A stretch of DNA of 48,663 nucleotides from Methylobacterium amylolyticum (GCF_030700245.1 NZ_JAUYZI010000044.1:1-48663); one strand, 5' to 3'. Positions 9,004 to 17,388 are shown, numbered from the stretch's first letter. Made by a program: numbers and translations. Notes: a model not told the origin generated them from the sequence alone.

Positions 9004-9753
9004 ATGCTGACGATCGTGATCCCGATGGCCGGACAGGGCAGCCGCTTCGCGGTCGCCGGCTACAGCGACCCGAAGCCCCTGATCCCGATCCACGGGACGC
9101 CGATGATCCAGGTGGTCATCGACAACCTGCGCCCGAGGCGACCGCACCGCTTCGTGTTCATCTGCCGGCGCGAGCACGTCGCCGCCTACGGCCTCGAAGC
9201 CGCGCTCGCGCGCTGGGCACCGAGCTGCGCCGTCGTCCAGATCGACGCGGTCACCGAGGGCGCGGCCTGCACGGTGCTGTGCGCCCGCGACCACATCGGC
9301 GACGGCCCGCTGATGATCGCCAACAGCGACCAGTACATCGACACGCCGATCGACGATTACCTCTCGGCCGGCGACCGCGACGGCATCGACGGCCTGATCA
9401 TGACCATGACCGCGCACGACCCGAAATGGTCGTTCGTCGCGCTTAACGACGAGGGGCTGGCCACGCGGGTGGTCGAGAAGCAGCCGATCTCCGACGAGGC
9501 GACGGTCGGCATCTACAACTTCGCCCGCGGCACGGATTTCGTGCGCGGGGCCGAGCGCATGATCGCGGCCGACAAGCGCGTGAACGGCGAGTTCTACGTG
9601 GCGCCCGTCTACGAGGAGCTGATCGCCGACGGCGCCCGCATCGCCATCGCCAATGTCGGGCGCGAGGCGGCGGGCATGTACGGCCTCGGCGTGCCGGCCG
9701 ACCTCGACCTGTTCCTGTCGCTGCCGGTCTCGCGGCGGGCGGCCCAGCGATGA
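9004..9753 (+). CDS. Sugar-phosphate nucleotidyltransferase-like protein
   Basis: A 249-residue NTP_transferase protein that would join a nucleoside triphosphate to a phosphorylated sugar or polyol. The signature is intact: IVIPMAGQGSRF at residues 4-15 binds the nucleotide, DPKPLI carries the conserved lysine, and ANSDQYID supplies the metal aspartate. EGAACTVL and NGEFYVAPVY are further family blocks. The start ATG at 9004 puts the protein at the usual N-terminus and has gagga 11 bases upstream. A GTG at 8986 would give a GTGA overlap with the previous stop and is an alternative. Substrate unknown. It is the first gene of a five-gene cassette (to 12038) and its stop overlaps the next start by 4 bases. 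Confidence 0.82.
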   Translation: MLTIVIPMAGQGSRFAVAGYSDPKPLIPIHGTPMIQVVIDNLRPRRPHRFVFICRREHVAAYGLEAALARWAPSCAVVQIDAVTEGAACTVLCARDHIGDGPLMIANSDQYIDTPIDDYLSAGDRDGIDGLIMTMTAHDPKWSFVALNDEGLATRVVEKQPISDEATVGIYNFARGTDFVRGAERMIAADKRVNGEFYVAPVYEELIADGARIAIANVGREAAGMYGLGVPADLDLFLSLPVSRRAAQR

Positions 9754-10358
9754 AGATCATCAGCCATCGGGGGTGGTGGCGCGCGGCCTCCGAGAAGAAC
9801 ACGTCGGTCGCGTTCGGCCGGACTGTCGCGGGCGGCTACGGCACCGAGACGGACGTGCGTGATCTCATGGGTCGCCTCGTCGTATCCCACGACCCGGCCG
9901 GGGCCGATGCCCTGCCGTGGGAGGACCTGCTGGCCCTGTTCGACGGCACCGGCCTGCCGCTCGCCGTCAACGTCAAGGCCGACGGCCTCTCGGGACTGCT
10001 CGCAGCGGCGTTCGCCGAGCGTGCGATCCCGTGGTTCGCCTTCGACATGTCGGGGCCGGAGACGGTGCGCTACGCCGCCGCCGGCCTGCCGTTCTACACC
10101 CGCCACAGCGACGTCGAGCCCGAGCCGATCCTCTATGATCAGGCAGCGGGCGTGTGGCTCGATGCGTTCCGCGGCGACTGGTTCGACCGGGACGTCATCG
10201 CCCGCCATGGGGAGGCCGGCAAGGCGGTCTGCGTCGTCTCCCCCGAGCTGCACGGCCGCGATCCGCGTCCCGTCTGGGAGCGCCTGTCGGACCTGTCCGG
10301 CGACGTGACCCTCTGCACCGACCGTCCCGACGACGCGAGCCGGGCGTTCCGGCCATGA
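9750..10358 (+). CDS. Glycerophosphodiester phosphodiesterase-like protein
   Basis: A 202-residue protein of the GDPD/PI-PLC superfamily, which cleaves phosphodiesters on a TIM barrel. The catalytic pattern can be seen: SHRGWW at residues 5-10 (H6, R7), ENT-like KNTSVAF, the metal pair in GTETDVRD (E33, D35) and VVSHDPA with the second histidine (H47). It is shorter than typical GDPD enzymes (about 240-250), mainly in the C-terminal half, and it has no signal peptide, so it should act in the cytoplasm. ATGA overlaps join it to the nucleotidyltransferase before and the HAD gene after. In this setting it may process a phosphodiester-linked intermediate rather than scavenge phospholipid; that is inference. 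Confidence 0.75.
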   Translation: MKIISHRGWWRAASEKNTSVAFGRTVAGGYGTETDVRDLMGRLVVSHDPAGADALPWEDLLALFDGTGLPLAVNVKADGLSGLLAAAFAERAIPWFAFDMSGPETVRYAAAGLPFYTRHSDVEPEPILYDQAAGVWLDAFRGDWFDRDVIARHGEAGKAVCVVSPELHGRDPRPVWERLSDLSGDVTLCTDRPDDASRAFRP

Positions 10359-10978
10359 TCCGGGCGGTCGTCTTCGACATGGACGGCGTCCTGATCGACG
10401 CCAAGGACTGGCACTACGAGGCGTTGAACCGGGCGCTTCAGCATTTCGGCATGGAGATCAGCCGGGCCGACCATCTCACGACCTTCGACGGCCTGCCTAC
10501 GCGCCGCAAGCTCGAGATGCTGACCGTGACCGAGAACCTGCCGGTCGAGCTGCACGGGTTCCTGAACAAGCTCAAGCAGATCTACACCCTCGAGATCGTC
10601 AGCACGCGCTGCCGCCCGACCTTCGCGCACGAGTTCGCCCTGTCGCGCCTCAAGGCGCGAGGATTGCGCCTCGCGGTCGCCTCGAACTCGGTGCGCGAGT
10701 CGGTGGCGATCATGATGGAGCGCGCCAACCTCGCCGCCCACCTCGACCTGACGCTCTCCAACGAGGATGTGTCGAAGGCCAAGCCCGACCCGGAGATCTA
10801 CACCACTGCCCTCGCGCGCCTCGGCGTGCGGGCCGACGAGACCCTGATCGTCGAAGACAACGAGCACGGCATCCGCGCCGCCCGCGCCTCTGGCTGCCAC
10901 CTGCTCGTCGTCCGCTCGGTCGCCGACGTGACCCTGTCGAATATCGACCGGCGCATCGCGGAGATCGAGGCGGCATGA
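10355..10978 (+). CDS. HAD-family phosphatase or phosphomutase
   Basis: A 207-residue HAD-superfamily hydrolase of the beta-phosphoglucomutase-like subfamily. Motif I is VVFDMDGVLIDAKD with nucleophile D8 and acid/base D10, motif II is the serine in VASNS, the motif III lysine is in SKAKPDPEIY, and motif IV is VEDNEHGIRAA. An alpha-helical cap lies between motifs I and II. It probably removes or moves a phosphate on a sugar or polyol intermediate of the cassette. Both ends overlap the neighbouring genes by ATGA, so it should be translationally coupled to the two nucleotidyltransferase genes around it. Confidence 0.85.
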   Translation: MIRAVVFDMDGVLIDAKDWHYEALNRALQHFGMEISRADHLTTFDGLPTRRKLEMLTVTENLPVELHGFLNKLKQIYTLEIVSTRCRPTFAHEFALSRLKARGLRLAVASNSVRESVAIMMERANLAAHLDLTLSNEDVSKAKPDPEIYTTALARLGVRADETLIVEDNEHGIRAARASGCHLLVVRSVADVTLSNIDRRIAEIEAA

Positions 10979-11706
10979 ACATCTTGATCCTGGCCGCCGG
11001 CGAGCCGATCCAGTCCGAGACCGACCCCTACCCGATCTGGCTCGCGGAGGTGGATGGGCAGCTCATGCTCGAACGCCAGATCAACGCGCTGGCTCTGCTC
11101 GAGCCCAGCCGGATCGTGGTCTGCGTGCGCAAGGCCGACAACGAGGCCCACCACGTCGAGGGCATTCTGCGGATGATCGCCCCGCAGGCGGTCGTGGTCG
11201 AGGTCAATCGCCCGACGGCGGGGGCGGCCTGCACCGCCCTGCTCGCCATCGGTCGGCTGGCGCTCGACGAGGAACTGGTGATCGTCAGCGCCACCGACCA
11301 CCACGACATCGACGTGGTGGACGTGATCGATCAGCTCCGGGCGAGCGGCGCCGACGGCGGCGTGCTGACCTTCGAATCGCTCCATCCCCGCTACTCGTAC
11401 ATCCGACGCGACGAGGAGGGTCAGGTGGTTGAGGTCGCCGAGAAGCGCCCGATCAGCCGTGAGGCGAGTTCGGGCTTCTACTGGCTGCGCCACGCCGGTG
11501 ATTTCTTCACGGCGCTGCAGGAGATGATCCTGAAGGGCGTGCAGGTGAACGGCCGCTTCTACGTAGCGCCAGCGCTCAACGAGCTGATCCTGCGCCACAA
11601 GGTGATTCGCCCGATCCGGCTGCCGAAGGACGCCTACCGGCCGGTGAAATCCTTGAAGCAGCTCAACGCCTTCGAGCATGTCGCCGAGGAGGGGAGCGGG
11701 CGATGA
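10975..11706 (+). CDS. Second nucleotidyltransferase-like protein, degenerate signature
   Basis: A 243-residue member of the nucleotidyltransferase fold: N-terminal NILILAAGEP, LAEVDGQLMLERQINAL, AGAACTALLAI, VSATDHHDID in place of the metal site, YSYIRRDEEG, SSGFYWLRHA and NGRFYVAPALNELI. It aligns throughout with the 9004 gene, but the GxGxR loop reads AAGEPIQSET and the usual PKPL reads YPIWL, so the nucleotide phosphate-binding arginine and lysine are not visible. It could be a non-catalytic partner, or an enzyme with another donor or acceptor. Joined by ATGA to the HAD gene before and the cupin gene after. Confidence 0.75.
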   Translation: MNILILAAGEPIQSETDPYPIWLAEVDGQLMLERQINALALLEPSRIVVCVRKADNEAHHVEGILRMIAPQAVVVEVNRPTAGAACTALLAIGRLALDEELVIVSATDHHDIDVVDVIDQLRASGADGGVLTFESLHPRYSYIRRDEEGQVVEVAEKRPISREASSGFYWLRHAGDFFTALQEMILKGVQVNGRFYVAPALNELILRHKVIRPIRLPKDAYRPVKSLKQLNAFEHVAEEGSGR

Positions 11707-12038
11707 AACACCACCGTCTGGACGAGATGACGAAGGGCTGGTTTGTCGGCGACTTCGCGCCGGCCGCCCTGCGGAGCCCCGACGTCGAGGTTGGGGTGAA
11801 GCACTACACCGCGGGGGACCGGGAGGGCGAGCACCTCCACCGGGTCGCGACCGAGCTGACTCTGATCGTCTCCGGGTCGGTGGTGATGTGCGGGCGGTCG
11901 TGGGGGCCCGGCGACATCGTCACGGTCGAGCCCGGCGAGGCGACCGCGTTCGAGGCCATCACCGATTGCGTGACCGTGGTCGTGAAGCTTCCCTCGGTGA
12001 TGGGGGACAAGTATCCGACGGCGGCCGCGGCGGAGTAG
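11703..12038 (+). CDS. Small cupin-fold protein
   Basis: A 111-residue single-domain cupin. The two-motif barrel shows as GEHLHRVATELTLIVSG (motif 1, with H and E ligands) and GDIVTVEPGEATAFEAI (motif 2). There is no signal peptide. Small cupins in polysaccharide clusters are often sugar-nucleotide epimerases or isomerases, or bind a carboxylate product; none can be assigned here. It closes the cassette that starts at 9004, overlapping the previous gene by 4 bases, and a hairpin follows its stop. Confidence 0.78.
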   Translation: MKHHRLDEMTKGWFVGDFAPAALRSPDVEVGVKHYTAGDREGEHLHRVATELTLIVSGSVVMCGRSWGPGDIVTVEPGEATAFEAITDCVTVVVKLPSVMGDKYPTAAAAE

Positions 12039-12051
12039 CTCGCCTGCCGAT

Positions 12052-12068
12052 GCACGGGCCGGCCGTGC
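12052..12068 (+). terminator. Hairpin after the cupin gene, possible terminator
   Basis: GCACGG at 12052-12057 and CCGTGC at 12063-12068 pair perfectly over a 5-base loop, 14 bases after the cupin stop. No T-tract follows, so intrinsic termination is uncertain. Confidence 0.3.
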
Positions 12069-12166
12069 GGCGTGCTCGCGTGCGGCACCCTGCGGCCTCG
12101 CCCGAGCCACGATCCGTACTCCGGCGGCGTCGCGTCCGGCATCCCAGCGCAGGAGAAACCGCCCCG

Positions 12167-14173
12167 ATGGAGCAGCGATCGTCCGCACGGGGCTCCGGCC
12201 CCTTCCGGGATCGCCTGGACGCCGCGCTCGCGCAGGGTGCCTACCGTCTCATCCGGCGGACGGTGGGGCTCACCCGGTACGCCTGGGTGATTCGGCTCGT
12301 GCGATTCCTGGCGGGCCTGTCCGCGGCCGATCTGTCCGAGCCGCTGCTGAGGCGGATCGCCGAGGCCTACGAGACCGAGCACGGGATCGCGCAGTCCGCG
12401 GCCGCCCAGCGGGACCTCCTGAAGGTCAGCCGCATTTTCCCCGGCAGCAAGACCCTGTTCGCTCGCCTGCTGCGGCTCGGCGTGAACGCCGACCTCGACC
12501 CCGAGATCGAGCCCTTCATCCGCCGCATCGCGATCGAGGCCGTCCTGCGCGACCCGGAGATCGCTCTGCTGCTGCTGTTCCAGCGGATCAAGCACGAGCA
12601 CTTCGCGGGTGCGGCCGACGACCTCCGCGCCATCCCGTTCACGGCGATCGACCGGGATCCCCTCCTGATCGACGTCTGGCGGATCGCCTCGATCCACCTG
12701 ATCGTGCGCAGCGAGACGGAGTATTTCGCGACGTTCCAACCGGCCGCGTTCGTCCGCATCATCGAGCTCGAGCGCAATCCCGTCATCCTGCGTGAACTCC
12801 TGATGAAGCTGCTTTACAAGCCGATCGCGCCGCATTTGATCGCGGAGACGATCGAGCGCTTAGCGACGCGGGTCTTCGACGGGGCGCCCGAGAATTTCGC
12901 GGTCGTCTCCTTCTTCCTGATGACCTGCGGCTACCTCAGTGAGGCTGCCCAACTGGAGAGCGTCAACACCGAATTTACGCAGGGCCGGCTCCACCCGCTC
13001 TACCTCCGGGCCAAGCTGTTCCCGTTGGCCCTCGGCGACGCGCCGCGCCCCGTGGCGCGGGCCGATCTGGAGCGCGCGAGCCAGGATCCGGACCCGTGGT
13101 ACTGGCCGAACGCCGACCTCCTGAGGGCCGAGATCGGTGCACGGTTAGCGACGTCCTCCGCGCCGGAGCCGACCGCGCCGGGGGTGGGCGCGGGACGCAC
13201 GCATCTCCTCGTCGCCTTCTTCGGCCAGATGCGCTTCCCCGCCCGGACTCTGCCCGGAATCAAAGCGTGGATCGACGCGAATGTCTCCGGGCCGGAGCGC
13301 GGCGTCGACGTCAGCTACGGGGTCGCGACCTGGCGCGAGACGGGGTCGAAGGTCATCACGCCCGAGGACAGCTTCGACTACCTGCTGCCCTACTTCCCGC
13401 CCGGCTGTGAGGGCGCCTTGCGACGGCTGGGCTTGGCGCGGGTCGCGGACGCGCCGCGGGTCTTCCCGCGCTTCGCCGAGCGCGTGCTGGAGAGCCTGGC
13501 GGGGACCTCCGACGTCGTGAGCGAGGCCGAGATCGAGGGACTGCTAAAAACGGACGTTCATTTCGCGATCGGCCGCGACGCGCAGTTCATGGCCGACACA
13601 GGATCCCTGATCGCGGATTTCGCGCCCGGCGACCGCCATATGCTGAACCAGGGCCGGATGCTCGACCGGATCGGTGCGGTCGGCGACCTCGTCGAGCACC
13701 TGGATCATGCGGGCCGCCCCGTGACTCACCTCCTGTTCATCCGCCCGGACCTGCACCAACTTGCCGGGTCGCTCGCGGCCTGCCTCGACCGGATGAAGCC
13801 GGAACGGAATTGGGCCGTGCTCGATCAGGACCATCTGGCCGAGCTGATGGAGGGCGTCGGGGACCGCTACATCCTCGCCGACCGGACGGCGGCGGCGCAC
13901 GTCATCGGCATGCGCGACAAGGTGCGCCGGCTGTTCCGGGCGGTGCCGCGCGACCCGCTCGCCTGCTCACGGCTCACGCCGCACCAGATGCTGGCCTCGG
14001 TGCTGTTCGAGGCGGCCGTTGATGTCCGCACGGTGTCGCGGTCCGAGATCCGATGGGATTTCCTGCGGGCGACCGTCACGTGGCAGGATTTCCTGCCGGC
14101 GCTGCGCGCGGACGTGGAGGGGATGGAGGAGGGACCCGTCAAGCGGGACCTGCTGGCGGCGGTCTCGGCCTGA
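12167..14173 (+). CDS. Uncharacterised 668-residue protein of a surface-glycan locus
   Basis: I do not recognise the family. The N-terminal half (residues 1-320) is strongly helical, with arginine-rich and hydrophobic stretches (FRDRLDAALAQGAYRLIRR, AWVIRLVRFLAGL, EIALLLLFQRIKHEHF) but no clear transmembrane segment. After a proline/alanine linker near 340, a second domain starts THLLVAFFGQMRFP and has FDYLLPYFPPG, VHFAIGRDAQFM, GDRHMLNQGRMLDRI, THLLFIRPDLHQL and DRYILADRTAAAHVIGMRD. That alternation of hydrophobic strands and acidic turns is compatible with a Rossmann-like or glycosyltransferase fold, but I cannot show it. The ATG at 12167 has aggag 11 bases upstream. The last 35 bases overlap the NUDIX gene on the other strand. 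Confidence 0.7.
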   Translation: MEQRSSARGSGPFRDRLDAALAQGAYRLIRRTVGLTRYAWVIRLVRFLAGLSAADLSEPLLRRIAEAYETEHGIAQSAAAQRDLLKVSRIFPGSKTLFARLLRLGVNADLDPEIEPFIRRIAIEAVLRDPEIALLLLFQRIKHEHFAGAADDLRAIPFTAIDRDPLLIDVWRIASIHLIVRSETEYFATFQPAAFVRIIELERNPVILRELLMKLLYKPIAPHLIAETIERLATRVFDGAPENFAVVSFFLMTCGYLSEAAQLESVNTEFTQGRLHPLYLRAKLFPLALGDAPRPVARADLERASQDPDPWYWPNADLLRAEIGARLATSSAPEPTAPGVGAGRTHLLVAFFGQMRFPARTLPGIKAWIDANVSGPERGVDVSYGVATWRETGSKVITPEDSFDYLLPYFPPGCEGALRRLGLARVADAPRVFPRFAERVLESLAGTSDVVSEAEIEGLLKTDVHFAIGRDAQFMADTGSLIADFAPGDRHMLNQGRMLDRIGAVGDLVEHLDHAGRPVTHLLFIRPDLHQLAGSLAACLDRMKPERNWAVLDQDHLAELMEGVGDRYILADRTAAAHVIGMRDKVRRLFRAVPRDPLACSRLTPHQMLASVLFEAAVDVRTVSRSEIRWDFLRATVTWQDFLPALRADVEGMEEGPVKRDLLAAVSA

Positions 14174-14768
14174 GGCGGCTCGGACCGTGCGGGTCGGCCT
14201 GTCCGGCGAACAGGTCCGGGCGCCGGATCTGCAGGGCGAGGACGAGCAGCAGGGTCTTGACGTCGGTGAGTTCGCCGCGCGCGGCGCTGGCGGCCAAGGC
14301 GGCAAGCGGGATCTCGTGCACGCTGAGCGCCTCCTGCTCGCCGGCCACGCCGCCGCCCCGGGCGATGCGGTCGGCCGCGCCGTAGGGCGCAAGGTAGTGC
14401 CAGGGCCGCTCCGTCGAGAGCGAGGGCATGCTCCAGCCGCGCACGACGAGGTCGAGCGGACCGAGCCGGACGCCCGCCTCCTCCAGTGCCTCGCGCCGGA
14501 CCGCCGCCTCCGGCCTCTCGCCGTCGAGACAGCCCGCCGGCGCTTCGAGGAGCGGCTCCGCGACCCCGGCGACGAGAGGGCCGACCCGCGGCTGCGCCAC
14601 GAGCAGGGCGACGCGCCGCTCCGGATCGTAAGGCAGAACGACCGCGCAGGCGCCGTGATCCTCGACCTCGCGCCGGATCAATCCCGGGCCGTCCACCCGG
14701 TACGCCGCGATCCCGAAGCGGGTCCAGCCCCGGTGAATCCAAGTCAGGTCTTCGAGGATCGTGCTCAT
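14139..14768 (-). CDS. NUDIX hydrolase
   Basis: A 209-residue NUDIX hydrolase. Layout resembles the ADP-ribose/NDP-sugar pyrophosphatase branch: an N-terminal strand region (YRVDGPGLIRREVEDHGA), a core strand CAVVLPYDPERRVALLV, the box beginning GCLDGERPEAAVRREALEE, and a C-terminal helical part. The box keeps REALEEAGV, with both metal-binding glutamates, but has four rather than five residues between the first G and the next conserved E. It probably hydrolyses a nucleoside diphosphate linked to a sugar or similar group. It converges on the 12167 gene and overlaps its 3' end by 35 bases. The C-terminal proline/arginine-rich residues lie in that overlap and may be dispensable. Confidence 0.82.
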   Translation of the reverse strand: MSTILEDLTWIHRGWTRFGIAAYRVDGPGLIRREVEDHGACAVVLPYDPERRVALLVAQPRVGPLVAGVAEPLLEAPAGCLDGERPEAAVRREALEEAGVRLGPLDLVVRGWSMPSLSTERPWHYLAPYGAADRIARGGGVAGEQEALSVHEIPLAALAASAARGELTDVKTLLLVLALQIRRPDLFAGQADPHGPSRLRPRPPPAGPA

Positions 14769-14912
14769 CCGATGGCGTGCGCCCGATCGGCGATGCGGGC
14801 CGCGAGCGGAGGGTGGCGGGTCGCGAGATGCCCGCGATCGGGGTTCAGCCTCCGCCCGACGCGGGGGTCGATCCGCGCGTGCATCGGATCGATCGCACCG
14901 GCGCGCTCGGGC

Positions 14913-15086
14913 TCAGGCGCCGGACCGATGGCCGCGCAGCTCGACATCTTCGGCCAGGATCTCGTAGCGCGTCGCCCGCCGCATCAGGGCGTCGGCTTCC
15001 GCGCCGCGGACGGTCGCGGCCGCTGCTCGACACTCGGCCGCCGCCTCCTTCAACCAGGCGCTGAGATCGGCATTGGCTCCGGTCAT
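14913..15086 (-). CDS. Small helical protein (57 residues)
   Basis: The frame starts MTGANADLSAWLKEAAAECR and continues as one amphipathic helix-rich stretch (ALMRRATRYEILAEDVEL). It resembles the many short proteins of Hyphomicrobiales with an ECRxxA...LxxxAxxYExxA pattern, whose function is unknown. A longer in-frame extension to 15386 would add glycine/arginine-rich residues without that character, so the ATG at 15086 is preferred. It lies 144 bases upstream of the NUDIX start on the same strand. Confidence 0.5.
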   Translation of the reverse strand: MTGANADLSAWLKEAAAECRAAAATVRGAEADALMRRATRYEILAEDVELRGHRSGA

Positions 15087-15469
15087 CCCCGCACTCCGTC
15101 TCCGCACACGGCAGGCCGCCGGTATCTCAACGCGCGCGCCGCACCGTAGTGCCCTGCACCAGCCCGATTTTCGACCTCCCGGATCGGCGCGGTGGAGGGG
15201 GTGGCGGCGGTGTGGCTTTCGCCCCGGCAACCGCCCGCGTTCAATGGCTCCGGAGCCACGGCCGCCGATCCCGGCGCCGTCCGGCTCGCGGCACCCATCC
15301 GGGCGCGTGTCCACACCGCGCCGGCGTCCCCTAGGCCCGGCAGGACGAGCGTTGCGGCCTCCCGAGGCGGCGGCTATCAGGTGCAACCCCCGGGCAGCGC
15401 TCGACGAATTGGCCGTCTCCGATCGCCGGCAGCGCCGGCACGGCCCCGACAGACCCTTGAGGACGCCGG
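15087..15469. other. Intergenic region without a recognised gene
   Basis: 383 bases between two divergent genes, GC-rich, with open frames in several phases that look like noise. It should contain the promoters of the small minus-strand gene and of the acetyltransferase at 15470, but no convincing -35/-10 pair can be picked out. A gagga ribosome site stands just before 15470. Confidence 0.4.
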
Positions 15470-16195
15470 ATGATCACCATCACCGAGGCCATGAAGCAGG
15501 AACTGCTCCGGCGCGGGGTCTCGATGCTGCAGCCGACGCCGTTCGCGCTGCCGCCGGACACCCTCTTCGAACCGCCCTGCAGCATCAAGTGGATGGGCAT
15601 CGACTACTGCCTGACGATCGGTGCGTTCTCGTACGCGGTGAGCGGGTACTATTTCGGCGCCGACATCGCCCGGTACGTGTCGATCGGCGAGAGCGTGCAG
15701 GTCGGGCGCGGCAGCCATCCGATCTGGGCCGGCAGCACCTCGCCGCTGTTCTACACCAATCACGCGGCGGTGCTCGACCGGCAGGAGCCGCGCGCGGCGG
15801 ATTATGAGATCTGCGGCCCGTATCTCTGGCCCAAGCGCGTGCGCATCGGCAACGACGTCTATATCGGCCACGGCGCCTTCCTGATGCCCGACATCACCAT
15901 CGGCGACGGGGCGATCGTCGGGGCGATGTCGGTGGTGACGAAGGACGTGCCTCCCTACGCGGTTGTGGCCGGCAGCCCGGCCCGGGTCGTCAAGATGCGT
16001 TTCTCGGATGCGCTGATCGAGCGCTTCCTGAAGGTGCGCTGGTGGCGCTACGCGTTTTGGGACCTGCGGCAGTGCTCGATCACCGACCCGGAGCAGTTTC
16101 TCGACGCGATCGAGGCGCGGATCGCGGAGGGCATTGAGGAGTACAATCCTGGACCGATCGATCTGCGGACCTTCGCCGCCAGCTTCGAAGCGTGA
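15470..16195 (+). CDS. Hexapeptide-repeat O-acetyltransferase (CatB/Vat type)
   Basis: A 241-residue left-handed beta-helix acyltransferase. Hexapeptide-style turns run from IGAFSYAVSGYYFGADIARY to VRIGNDVYIGHGAFLMPDI, then ITIGDGAIVGAMSVVTKDV and PPYAVVAGSPARVVKMRF, the last being the diagnostic end of the family. The catalytic histidine expected in the loop is probably in TNHAAVL. A C-terminal helical region follows (IERFLKVRWWRYAFWDL). It probably transfers acetyl from acetyl-CoA to a hydroxyl of the polysaccharide or of a precursor. It is a single gene, with a ribosome site (gagga) upstream and the convergent GT-like gene after it. Confidence 0.88.
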   Translation: MITITEAMKQELLRRGVSMLQPTPFALPPDTLFEPPCSIKWMGIDYCLTIGAFSYAVSGYYFGADIARYVSIGESVQVGRGSHPIWAGSTSPLFYTNHAAVLDRQEPRAADYEICGPYLWPKRVRIGNDVYIGHGAFLMPDITIGDGAIVGAMSVVTKDVPPYAVVAGSPARVVKMRFSDALIERFLKVRWWRYAFWDLRQCSITDPEQFLDAIEARIAEGIEEYNPGPIDLRTFAASFEA

Positions 16196-16331
16196 GCGCC
16201 GAGCGGAGCGGATCTCCGCGTCCCGTCTCCGACGGCCTCAGGGCCTGGACAAGCGCGTCGAAGAGCCAGATCGCGACCTTCGATGGGAGAGATTGGGCTA
16301 CGTCTCCGAATTGCCGCTCAGCGCTCCAGCC

Positions 16332-17153
16332 TCAGCGTAGCGTATCGACCTCGACCACGCTGGGTGGGACGCTGCCTCCCCAGGAGGCGGCCGCGACGGT
16401 CAGCCTCTCGTCCGGAGTGAGCGTCAGAAACTCCCGGGTGTAGTTGTCGTGGACGAGGAGGTTCTCCTGAGATCCCAGGCGGTAAGTCCCGCTCTGCGGC
16501 CAGTGATCCGGAGCGTAACCGCGCCCATCCGCTCCCACGATCAGGCATGTCAGACCCAAGCTCAAGACGCGTTGCGTAAGGCTGTCGACACCGCTCTCAA
16601 TGAAGAACGTATCGAGCTTGGTGCCGATCGCGTAATTCGCAAAAACTTCTTCGGCGTGGCGACGGCGGAGCGCCATAGCGTTGGTGCGCAGATGAGGGTT
16701 GGGAAAATCGGGAAATCCCCGGTTGAGCGTACGTAAGCTCTCATAGGTGCCCGTCGCACCGACGATGCCGACGCCGGGTGATCGCAGATTGTCGATCAGC
16801 TTCCTGAGCCAGGACCGCGAGGCGATCTCGGAATAGGTGTTCAGGAAGCAGACGATGTCCTCGGATACGGAGGGCAGGGCATCGGCGTAGGCGCCGATGT
16901 CGTACCGAAGATCCTCGGTCTCGATCGCCGAGTACGCGAGACCGGAGAAGATCTGCTCCGCCTCCTCGCGCGCCGAACGCGTTGGATAGCCTTTGAAGAT
17001 GACGTACAACTGATGCGCGATGCCGGCGGGGTGCGCCTCGTAGGACTCCCGGAACCGCTCGAAGCTCTCGCGATAGCCGGCTCCTTGGCCGCGCGCCAAG
17101 TAGACCACGGCGACCGACTGCCCCTCATCGCGATCCGTCATCGTGTCTCGCAT
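16332..17153 (-). CDS. GT-A-like glycosyltransferase, unassigned family
   Basis: A 273-residue protein with a GT-A look: the first strand VAVVYLARGQGAGYRESFER, a second strand HQLYVIFKGYP, the acidic turn ETEDLRYDIGAYADAL and DIVCFLNTYSEIASRSWL where the metal site would lie. VGIVGATGTYESL, NPHLRTNAMALRR and a terminal acidic/aromatic part (FFIESGVDSLT, YAPDHWPQSGTYRLGSQEN) follow. The central FLNTYSEI and GATGxxESL blocks are typical of a conserved but poorly studied transferase group of alphaproteobacterial glycan loci. A second start five codons inside (17141) is equally possible. Donor and acceptor unknown. Confidence 0.72.
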   Translation of the reverse strand: MRDTMTDRDEGQSVAVVYLARGQGAGYRESFERFRESYEAHPAGIAHQLYVIFKGYPTRSAREEAEQIFSGLAYSAIETEDLRYDIGAYADALPSVSEDIVCFLNTYSEIASRSWLRKLIDNLRSPGVGIVGATGTYESLRTLNRGFPDFPNPHLRTNAMALRRRHAEEVFANYAIGTKLDTFFIESGVDSLTQRVLSLGLTCLIVGADGRGYAPDHWPQSGTYRLGSQENLLVHDNYTREFLTLTPDERLTVAAASWGGSVPPSVVEVDTLR

Positions 17154-17388
17154 AGGCCTCGCGCTCGATCTGCTGAACCGGAAAAATCTGCGTCCGCGCG
17201 ACCCGCGGACCGGTGCGCCTCGGCGGGCGAAGCGTCAGGCGCGGCCGCGGTGAGGCGTTATACCCGAACCGATCGGACCGCCAACACGGAACGGCGCGCC
17301 GAACCGAGCGACCGACGGGATCGATACGACGGCACCGATTCATCTGCGGCCGTCATCACGTCGCCGTGGAACTGAACATCTCGGCATC

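Noticed and set aside
11678..12166. In-frame extension of the 668-residue protein upstream through the cupin gene
   Set aside because: The extension is arginine/glycine-rich and overlaps the well-formed cupin frame; a good ribosome site marks the ATG at 12167.
14019..15149. A 376-codon plus-strand frame across the NUDIX gene
   Set aside because: It is opposite the NUDIX gene, whose box and core strands are clear on the minus strand, and the plus-strand product has no recognisable features.
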